A stretch of 5,263 bases of DNA, from positions 1 through 5,263 of the forward strand of contig DASQSZ010000131.1 of the NCBI GenBank assembly GCA_035642125.1, written 5' to 3'. The stretch's first letter is position 1. Every line of letters begins with the position of its first letter. This document shows positions 1-3,807 of the stretch, piece by piece. Under the pieces are notes generated by a model. The model was not told where the DNA came from. It saw nothing but the letters and a program-made list of their open reading frames with translations, and searched no databases. The position numbers and the translations under genes were made by a program. This DNA is from CALAED01 sp937891035. Lineage in GTDB: Bacteria > Actinomycetota > Actinomycetes > Streptosporangiales > Streptosporangiaceae.

Positions 1-524
1 ATGCGGGCGGCCGCGCAGTCGGTGCGGTCGGCGAGGTCGCGCAGCGTGCGCAGCGCGGCGTCGGTCCCGCTCGGCTCGTTGCCGTGCACGTTGGCGGTGA
101 CCCAAAGGATCGGCCGGCCGGTCCGCGTGAGCCGCGTCACCTGGGCCGCCGGGGTGTGCGGATCGCGCAGCGCGGCCGCGTCCCGCTGGAGGCGGGGCAG
201 GTCGCGGAGGATGTGCGGCGGCGCCACGATGGCGTACTTCAAGGGCCGGCCCTGGGCGCTTATGGCCAGCGTGCCGGCGACCACCCGATCGCTCGCCGCG
301 GCCACGGACTCCAGGTACCGGTCGGATTCGGCCGACGTCGCCGGGCGGCTGCCGAGGTCGAAGCCGAGGACGTCTCGGGGAGCCGGCACCTCGCCCCGGT
401 AGTGGGGCACGGTCTCGGTGGGATCACACGTCGCCGGCTGCGCCGACGCTGCGGGCATGGCGGGCACGGCCGCCGCGAGCGGCAGTACGGCCGCCGTGGC
501 CAGCGCGAACAAACGGCCTCTCAT
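1..524 (-). CDS. Secreted M14-family zinc carboxypeptidase, N-terminal part (gene runs off the left edge)
   Basis: Read on the minus strand, 174 codons are open from the ATG at 524 to the window edge, so the C-terminal part is missing. Residues 1-28 form a signal peptide: a short basic start (MRGR), a hydrophobic Leu/Ala core at about 5-22, and a probable cleavage site after ASA (residue 28). The protein is therefore probably exported and acts outside the membrane. At residues 147-153 lies HGNEPSG, preceded by the beta-strand ILWVTANV; this matches the HxxE zinc-binding signature of M14 metallocarboxypeptidases (His147, Glu150). The third zinc ligand and the catalytic glutamate would lie beyond the edge. 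The family removes C-terminal residues from peptides or cell-wall peptides; the substrate here is unknown. The start is uncertain: an in-frame GTG at 542 sits 10 bases after a good GGAGGAG (553-559), whereas the ATG has only a G-run 2 bases away. A role in the neighbouring genes' pathway is not evident. Confidence 0.8.
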   Translation of the reverse strand, partial: MRGRLFALATAAVLPLAAAVPAMPAASAQPATCDPTETVPHYRGEVPAPRDVLGFDLGSRPATSAESDRYLESVAAASDRVVAGTLAISAQGRPLKYAIVAPPHILRDLPRLQRDAAALRDPHTPAAQVTRLTRTGRPILWVTANVHGNEPSGTDAALRTLRDLADRTDCAAAR

Positions 525-552
525 GACCCCCCAAGCTGACACCCGGCGCCGG

Positions 553-559
553 CTCCTCC
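553..559 (-). promoter_or_regulatory. Shine-Dalgarno sequence GGAGGAG that favours the GTG start at 542 for the M14 peptidase
   Basis: Read on the minus strand this is GGAGGAG, the strongest ribosome-binding sequence upstream of the peptidase. It lies 10 bases before an in-frame GTG at 542-540 and 28 bases before the ATG at 524. It therefore supports the GTG, which adds MSAWGV before the signal peptide. Both starts leave a functional-looking signal peptide. Confidence 0.45.
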
Positions 560-561
560 AA

Positions 562-576
562 TGGCAACAGTTGCCA
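562..576. promoter_or_regulatory. Inverted repeat TGGCAA-N3-TTGCCA upstream of the M14 peptidase, possible operator
   Basis: The arms TGGCAA (562-567) and TTGCCA (571-576) are perfect reverse complements separated by CAG, giving a 15-base dyad. It stands in the short non-coding gap upstream of the peptidase start, just before the GGAGGAG. A dyad of this size and place is typical of a dimeric repressor site, or of a small hairpin in the mRNA leader near the ribosome-binding site. I see no clear -35/-10 pair beside it. The peptidase could also be read through from the flavin reductase promoter. Confidence 0.3.
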
Positions 577-623
577 ACACCCCGGCCGGACCCGGCCGGT
601 CATCGGGCCTGCTGGCGCGCCTG

Positions 624-761
624 TTAACGGGTGTGCTGACGGGGCGGCAGAGAGAGCGCGCGCCGCCGGCCGGCGCCGATGGCGGCGATGGCCATCTCCC
701 GGGTGTTGATCAGCACCGGCCGCGGCCGCGGCGCGTCCGGGCCCTGGGGGTGCTCGGTCAG
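624..761 (-). other. Short open frame with coding-like codon use, no clear start; possible small gene or gene remnant
   Basis: Directly after the flavin reductase stop codon, in the same frame, the minus strand stays open to a TAA at 626-624. From a CTG at 761 it reads LTEHPQGPDAPRPRP, then VLINTREMAIAAIGAG and RRRALSLPPRQHTR. Nearly every third position is G or C, as in the real genes here. A CGGAGG sequence lies just upstream, but only 1 base before the CTG, and no ATG or GTG stands at the right distance. The nearest standard starts are a GTG at 716 (30 residues) and an ATG at 695, both without a ribosome-binding site. I do not recognise the peptide. It could be a small gene with an unusual start, the remnant of a truncated gene, or non-coding GC-rich DNA. 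High GC at every position in this genome makes the codon argument weak. Confidence 0.22.
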
Positions 762-785
762 TCCTCCGTACCGTGCGGTGGCCGG

Positions 786-1430
786 TCAGCCGTCGAAGCG
801 GCCGTAGCCGCCTTTGTAGAAGACGAGAGGTTCGCCGTCATGGTGCTTGTCGAGGTGATGAACGCGGGCGACGACGATCACATGGTCGCCGGCCGCGTAC
901 TCGGTCTCGACAGAGCATTCGATCCAGGCCAGCGCGCCGTCGAGGACCGGGCTGCCGCTGGGGGAGGTGGTCCATTCGAGGCCGGCGAACTTGTCGGCGC
1001 CCTTGGCGGCCAGCTGCAGGCACACCTCGGTCTGCGGCTCGCTCAAGATGTTGATGCATTGCCGGTCGGCGCCGCGCAGCTTGGGCCAGGTGCTGCTCGT
1101 GTGCGCCACACAGAACCCGACGAGCGGCGGATCGAGCGAGACCGAAGTGAAGGAGTTGGCGGCAAGGCCCGTGGGCATGCCCGAGTCCGGATCGATCCCC
1201 GTGATGGCGACCACTCCGGTGGCGAACCTGCCGAGTATCGACCGGAATCGCATGCTGTCTATGTTGGTCACCGGCCGCCCGGACGAGCCGTTGGGCGGCG
1301 CGGAAGCAGGAGGGCCGGTACTTCGGCCCGACTCGTCGGCGGGAGATCTGGTCGCGCGTCTGTGCATGGAGCCGGGCCGGTCTGCCGATGCGTACGGACG
1401 AGCCGCCGCAGCGGAGGCGCCGTCGGCCAT
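786..1430 (-). CDS. Flavin reductase-domain protein (FMN/FAD:NAD(P)H oxidoreductase, HpaC/NtaB-like)
   Basis: This 214-residue protein matches the flavin reductase-like family, whose members reduce FMN or FAD with NAD(P)H and supply the free reduced flavin to a partner monooxygenase. The domain begins with FRSILGRFATGVVAITG (about residues 62-78), then GLAANSFTSVSLDPP (88-102), the flavin-binding strand-loop of the family. GDHVIVVARV (181-190) and the closing EPLVFYKGGYGRF (200-212) follow. The ATG at 1430 is preferred because AGAAGGG lies 8 bases upstream. It leaves an unusual extension of about 60 residues rich in Ala, Ser, Pro and Arg before the domain; family members normally start within about 20 residues of GRFATG. 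Other in-frame starts are ATG 1367, GTG 1271 and ATG 1253, none with a good ribosome-binding site. Transcription probably begins near 1460 under the CAAGCGCTTG operator. No partner monooxygenase is visible in the window. Confidence 0.85.
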   Translation of the reverse strand: MADGASAAAARPYASADRPGSMHRRATRSPADESGRSTGPPASAPPNGSSGRPVTNIDSMRFRSILGRFATGVVAITGIDPDSGMPTGLAANSFTSVSLDPPLVGFCVAHTSSTWPKLRGADRQCINILSEPQTEVCLQLAAKGADKFAGLEWTTSPSGSPVLDGALAWIECSVETEYAAGDHVIVVARVHHLDKHHDGEPLVFYKGGYGRFDG

Positions 1431-1451
1431 GACCCGTTCCCTTCTCTTAGC

Positions 1452-1461
1452 CAAGCGCTTG
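1452..1461. promoter_or_regulatory. Operator 1: perfect palindrome CAAGCGCTTG over the flavin reductase start site
   Basis: The ten bases CAAGCGCTTG are fully self-complementary. They begin 5 bases after the -10 hexamer of the leftward promoter, so they cover the expected transcription start. The same ten bases recur at 1677-1686 in the same place relative to the rightward promoter. A central CG flanked by A-rich and T-rich halves is typical of operators of the LacI/GalR family. The regulator family is inferred; no regulator gene lies in the window. Confidence 0.7.
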
Positions 1462-1466
1462 CTTGG

Positions 1467-1495
1467 ACGATATGGGTGTGCCCCGGGGGTGTCAA
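1467..1495 (-). promoter_or_regulatory. Leftward promoter of the flavin reductase: TTGACA-N17-TATCGT
   Basis: On the minus strand, TTGACA (1495-1490) matches the -35 consensus exactly. After a 17-base spacer comes TATCGT (1472-1467), 4 of 6 to the -10 consensus. Transcription should start near 1460, giving a leader of about 30 bases to the ATG at 1430. The operator CAAGCGCTTG overlaps this start, implying repression by blocking polymerase. Confidence 0.7.
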
Positions 1496-1642
1496 GCAAC
1501 CCCTCGTTGTCCACCCTTCATATTGACTAGCCAAAACCAGCCACGGTCCAGGGATTCCACATGGGAGAAATCTCATTCCAAATGCTCATGGGCTTCTCCG
1601 TCGAAAGTCCGAGCCGCCGGGGGTCGGCGGCACCGCCGGGCG
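1496..1642. other. Spacer between the two divergent promoters, no convincing gene
   Basis: These 147 bases are less GC-rich than the surroundings at 1515-1600 and hold no convincing gene. One short plus-strand frame runs from ATG 1561 to TAG 1666-1668 (35 residues, starting MGEISFQMLMGF) with a fair CAGGGA 6 bases upstream. Its codon third positions are only about 70% G/C, and its stop lies inside the -10 of the rightward promoter, so I do not call it a gene. The dyad CGGCGG-CA-CCGCCG (1625-1638) ends 4 bases before the rightward -35 and could be a further protein-binding site. GAGA-AA-TCTC at 1565-1574 is a smaller one. Confidence 0.4.
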
Positions 1643-1671
1643 TTGACAGTGGTCGCGGCCGCCTCTAGATA
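1643..1671 (+). promoter_or_regulatory. Rightward promoter of the methyltransferase-transporter arm: TTGACA-N17-TAGATA
   Basis: TTGACA (1643-1648) is a perfect -35. After 17 bases comes TAGATA (1666-1671); GATACT at 1668-1673, with 19-base spacing, is an alternative -10. Transcription would start near 1678-1680, inside the operator CAAGCGCTTG. The distance from TAGATA to the operator (5 bases) equals that in the leftward promoter, which supports this choice of -10. The first gene downstream is the methyltransferase at 1997. Confidence 0.68.
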
Positions 1672-1676
1672 CTGGT

Positions 1677-1686
1677 CAAGCGCTTG
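1677..1686. promoter_or_regulatory. Operator 2: second copy of CAAGCGCTTG, over the rightward start site
   Basis: This is identical to the palindrome at 1452-1461 and lies at the same distance from its -10. Here the dyad extends outward with GG (1674-1675) pairing CC (1688-1689) across one mismatch, making a 16-base imperfect palindrome. The two centres are 225 bases apart, close enough for one repressor to bridge by looping, although this is only inferred. Confidence 0.7.
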
Positions 1687-1782
1687 CCCGGCCGGCGCTT
1701 CGGCGCCGTGTGCGGCGGCGAAAGATCTCTTCGGTGCCGGTCCCGCCGGCGGTACAGCACACGACTGACGTGAGAGTGCTGA

Positions 1783-1822
1783 CCGGGCGCCGGGGTCGGC
1801 AACCTCGTCGGCGCCGGCCCGG
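1783..1822 (+). other. Strong GC hairpin in the methyltransferase leader
   Basis: CCGGGC (1783-1788) can pair with GCCCGG (1817-1822), extended by GCCG (1789-1792) with CGGC (1809-1812). Alternatively GGCGCC (1786-1791) pairs with GGCGCC (1810-1815). These two foldings exclude each other. A U-containing stretch (GGTTTAGGCGGTTTT, 1844-1858) follows only after about 20 bases, so it is not a classical terminator. It may shape the leader, or simply reflect high GC. Confidence 0.3.
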
Positions 1823-1864
1823 GCCCGCCGGCCGCGGGGGTGTGGTTTAGGCGGTTTTGTCGAC

Positions 1865-1909
1865 ATGGATGACAATCTCACTCTCGTCCAATGGCGCCCA
1901 AAAGGGTAG
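1865..1909 (+). CDS. Possible 14-residue leader or precursor peptide MDDNLTLVQWRPKG
   Basis: An ATG at 1865 opens a 14-codon frame ending in TAG (1907-1909), 87 bases before the methyltransferase start. AGGCGG (1849-1854) lies 10 bases upstream, a passable ribosome-binding site. The peptide has an acidic N-terminus and a Trp-Arg-Pro-Lys-Gly tail. It is placed where translational leader peptides are found, but a chance frame of this length is common. I recognise no homologue. It is listed because it is the only short frame in the leader with both an ATG and a plausible ribosome-binding site. Confidence 0.2.
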   Translation: MDDNLTLVQWRPKG

Positions 1910-1996
1910 TGCGGCCGACCGTCATGCCCTACTCTCCGGTAACCGAGTGGTCTCGATGCGGCCGGAGACGGCCGCGCGAACCAAAGGAGCACCGGA

Positions 1997-2749
1997 ATGA
2001 GCGGTGGCGAGGTCGCCCGTGAGGACGTGAGCACGCGGCTGCGCGACTTCTACGAAAGGCCCACCGTGCCCGTCCGGTCCGGACAACTGCGCACCCGTCG
2101 CCTGCTCCTGCTGCTCGACGACATCTTCCGTACGGCGGACCGGCCGCTGCGCGTCATCGACGTCGGCTGCGGCGACGGGATGGGCACCGAGCTCACGACG
2201 GTCCGCGCCGCCTCGGCAGGCGGCCATCACGTCGCCGGCGTTGACTGGGCCGAAGGGCCGCTCAAGCAGGCCGCCGGACGCGGTCTGACGCTGCTGCGCG
2301 GGTCCCTGGAGGCGGGCCTGCCCGTCGCCTCCGGCAGCGTCGACGTCGTCATACTCAGCGAGGTCGTCGAACACCTCGTGGACACCGACGGCGGTATCGC
2401 CGAGCTGCACCGCGTCCTTCGCCCCGGCGGCCATCTCGTGTTGTCCACCCCCAATCTGGCCGCCTGGTTCAACCGCGGGCTACTGCTCGCGGGCATCCAG
2501 CCGATCTTCTCCGAAGTGAGCCTGCGCGGGGTGTACGGCCGGCCCGGCGCCGTCGTCGCCGGGCACCTGCGGTTGTTCACCAAGCGGGCGCTCACCGGAT
2601 TCCTGGCGGATCGGGGCTTCACCGACATCCGTGTCTCGGGCGCCTGCTACCACGACGTGCCGCTGCCGCTGCGCCCGCTCGACCGGTGTTTCCGGCTCAT
2701 TCCGGGGCTGGCGGCCATCCTCATGGTCCACGCGAGAAAGCCGGTGTGA
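1997..2749 (+). CDS. Class I SAM-dependent methyltransferase (Methyltransf_11/23-like)
   Basis: The 250-residue protein has the Rossmann-type SAM-binding order. Motif I is VIDVGCGDG (residues 53-61). GVDW (81-84) carries the acidic residue expected to bind the SAM ribose. SEVVEHL (121-127) is the post-motif II strand and helix seen in UbiE/BioC-like enzymes. LRPGGHLVLSTPN (141-153) is motif III. The C-terminal part contains GHLRLFTKRALTGFLADRGF (189-208), the usual cap of small-molecule methyltransferases of this type. It should transfer a methyl group from SAM to a small molecule or lipid; the acceptor cannot be read from the sequence. AAAGGAG (1983-1989) lies 7 bases before the ATG, which fixes the start. 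The C-terminus is somewhat hydrophobic (LIPGLAAILMV, 234-244) but too short to call a membrane helix. The stop codon is followed by one base and then the transporter GTG, so the two are probably translated together under operator 2. Confidence 0.88.
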   Translation: MSGGEVAREDVSTRLRDFYERPTVPVRSGQLRTRRLLLLLDDIFRTADRPLRVIDVGCGDGMGTELTTVRAASAGGHHVAGVDWAEGPLKQAAGRGLTLLRGSLEAGLPVASGSVDVVILSEVVEHLVDTDGGIAELHRVLRPGGHLVLSTPNLAAWFNRGLLLAGIQPIFSEVSLRGVYGRPGAVVAGHLRLFTKRALTGFLADRGFTDIRVSGACYHDVPLPLRPLDRCFRLIPGLAAILMVHARKPV

Positions 2750-2750
2750 C

Positions 2751-3668
2751 GTGGTCCTCGGAATCGTCGTCGCGCTGTTCGCCACGATCATCTACAACGC
2801 GGGGTTCGTACTGGAAAAGCGCGCGCTCAGCGAGCTGCCGCCGATCAGCGCGCGGCGGGTGGGGCGGTTGCTGCGCGTCCTGGGAACCAGTCCGCGCTGG
2901 CTGCTCGGATTCTGCGTGCTCGGAGTCGGATTGTGTTGCCAGATCCTGGCCCTGTCGCTCATCCCGCTCAGCGTGGCGCAGCCGATCCAGATCTCCGGGC
3001 TGGCCCTGCTCGTGGTCTTCTCCGCCGTCTTCTTGGGAGAGCGCGCGTCTCGCCGCGAATGGGCCGGCCTCGGCGTGCTCGCGGCCTCTTTGGTGCTCGT
3101 CTATCTCTCGCTCGAGCCCGGCAGGGACAAGGTGGGGACGCGCGCGTCCGGCTGGGTCATGGCCACACTGGCCATCGGCACCGTGGCCGTGGGCCTCGTC
3201 GTCTTCCTGATCGCCGGCCGGCGGCGCCGTCGGCCGGCCTCCGGCGCGCTGTACGGCGCGGCGGCGGGGCTGATGTACGGGGTCGCCGGCCTGCAGGCCA
3301 AGGGTATGGCCGGCTTCTTCGCCCAGCACCTGAACGACAAGACCGGCGGGTTCGTGCTGCAGGCGATCACCTCGCCGTACCCCTACCTGCTCGTCGTAAT
3401 GTCCGGGGCCGGGCTCGTGCTGTTCCAGACGGGCCTGCAGCGCGGGCGCGCGTCGATCGTCGTGCCGGTGTCGAACGTCGTGGGCAGCGTCTACCTCATC
3501 ATGACCGGGACGATCGCCTTCGGTGAGCCGTTGCCGCAGGATCCGATGCGGCTGACCTGCCGGATCGCCGGTTTCGTCGTGGCGACGATCATCGTGGTGC
3601 TGTTGCCGACCCACGAGCGGCAGGCCCCCGTGGTCCGCACCAAACGGCTGGCATCGGCGAAACGTTGA
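2751..3668 (+). CDS. DMT-superfamily membrane transporter (EamA/NIPA-like)
   Basis: From the GTG at 2751 the protein has 305 residues and about nine hydrophobic segments: roughly 2-20, 49-69, 78-96, 103-120, 134-156, 165-190, 210-228, 236-258 and 270-286. Features of the drug/metabolite transporter type include the SLIPLSVAQPIQISGLAL stretch (69-86) followed by FLGERASRREWAG (94-106) at the end of one half, and ASIVVPVSNVVGSVYLI (234-250) followed by AFGEPL (256-261) in the second half. In this superfamily an E in (L/F)GE closes a helix of each repeat. Members move small metabolites, or Mg2+ in the NIPA branch, across the cytoplasmic membrane; the cargo is unknown. An Arg-rich loop (157-161) fits a cytoplasmic side. 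The GTG was chosen because it follows the methyltransferase stop by one base and begins exactly at the first helix. An upstream in-frame ATG (2631) would add 40 residues read in a shadow frame of the methyltransferase. Confidence 0.87.
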   Translation: MVLGIVVALFATIIYNAGFVLEKRALSELPPISARRVGRLLRVLGTSPRWLLGFCVLGVGLCCQILALSLIPLSVAQPIQISGLALLVVFSAVFLGERASRREWAGLGVLAASLVLVYLSLEPGRDKVGTRASGWVMATLAIGTVAVGLVVFLIAGRRRRRPASGALYGAAAGLMYGVAGLQAKGMAGFFAQHLNDKTGGFVLQAITSPYPYLLVVMSGAGLVLFQTGLQRGRASIVVPVSNVVGSVYLIMTGTIAFGEPLPQDPMRLTCRIAGFVVATIIVVLLPTHERQAPVVRTKRLASAKR

Positions 3669-3693
3669 CGATCCCCTCGCCCGGCAGTAGTAC
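3665..3693 (+). promoter_or_regulatory. Probable promoter of the ProRS-like gene: TTGACG-N17-TAGTAC
   Basis: TTGACG (3665-3670) overlaps the transporter stop codon and is followed, after exactly 17 bases, by TAGTAC (3688-3693). Start would be near 3700, giving a leader of about 100 bases. The palindrome CAAGCGCTTG of the other two promoters is absent here, so this gene may be expressed independently of the repressor, besides any read-through from upstream. Confidence 0.5.
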
Positions 3694-3738
3694 AGGTGTG
3701 TCTCTGCTCCCAAGCGGCCGCTAGTTCAAAAGGGGATC
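3670..3738. repeat. Inverted repeats around the ProRS-like promoter
   Basis: GATCCCCT (3670-3677) and AGGGGATC (3731-3738) are perfect reverse complements 53 bases apart, enclosing the perfect palindrome AGCGGCCGCT (3713-3722). Only the inner palindrome and the right arm would lie in the mRNA starting near 3700. The arrangement could be a transporter mRNA end structure or protein sites, but eight-base repeats at this spacing may also be chance. Confidence 0.25.
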
Positions 3739-3770
3739 CCTGGGTAATTGTTTCCGCAACTCGGCGGGCG

Positions 3771-3785
3771 AGGAGCACACTGATG
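3771..3785 (+). promoter_or_regulatory. Strong Shine-Dalgarno plus ATG in the wrong frame just before the ProRS-like gene
   Basis: AGGAG (3771-3775) stands 7 bases before an ATG at 3783-3785, the best initiation signal in this gap. That ATG is one base out of frame with the ProRS-like gene (25 bases to its ATG at 3808) and reads a meaningless frame over it. The ProRS frame has a TAG at 3787-3789, then GTG 3799, CTG, TTG and ATG 3808. Only a weak GGTAGG (3785-3790) precedes the GTG. An indel in 3786-3807, natural or in the assembly, would explain the mismatch. Confidence 0.55.
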
Positions 3786-3807
3786 GTAGGCAGTACGTGT
3801 GCTGTTG

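Larger units (their letters stand above)
1687..1996 (+). other. Long untranslated leader of the methyltransferase mRNA
   Basis: About 310 bases separate operator 2 from the methyltransferase start. The stretch holds a GC-rich hairpin (1783-1822), a possible 14-residue leader peptide (1865-1909) and the small dyad CGGTAACCG (1937-1945), and it ends with the AAAGGAG ribosome-binding site (1983-1989). I find no known riboswitch core: the CGGCAACC at 1797-1804 recalls the SAM-I core, but the partner elements are absent. The minus-strand frame across this region overlaps both the rightward promoter and operator 2, has mixed third positions and matches nothing I know. Confidence 0.45.

Noticed and set aside
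1561..1668. 35-residue frame MGEISFQMLMGF... between the promoters as a precursor peptide
   Set aside because: It has no clear promoter, its third-base GC is lower than in true genes, and it ends inside the -10 of the rightward promoter. It is mentioned only in the spacer entry.
1653..1671. GCGGCCGC plus TCTAGA (NotI-XbaI) resembling a cloning prefix, and a NotI-BamHI-like stretch at 3713-3740
   Set aside because: The first differs by a base from the common cloning prefix, its TCTAGA overlaps the -10 of a well-formed promoter with a matching operator, and all flanking DNA is of one natural GC-rich kind. NotI sites are common at this GC content.
1797..1835. Possible SAM-type riboswitch (CGGCAACC core) upstream of the methyltransferase
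   Set aside because: The partner elements of the SAM-I/IV core, such as GGTGCCAA-like pairing and the conserved GATGA loop, are absent; only the short CGGCAACC agrees.
1573..1867. Minus-strand frame of about 97 codons starting MSTKPPKPHPRG
   Set aside because: It overlaps the rightward promoter and operator, has mixed third positions unlike the real genes, lacks a good ribosome-binding site and matches no family I know.
3694..3807. T-box leader before the ProRS-like gene
   Set aside because: There is no TGGNACC T-box core and no Stem I pattern in the roughly 100-base leader, which is also short for a T-box.
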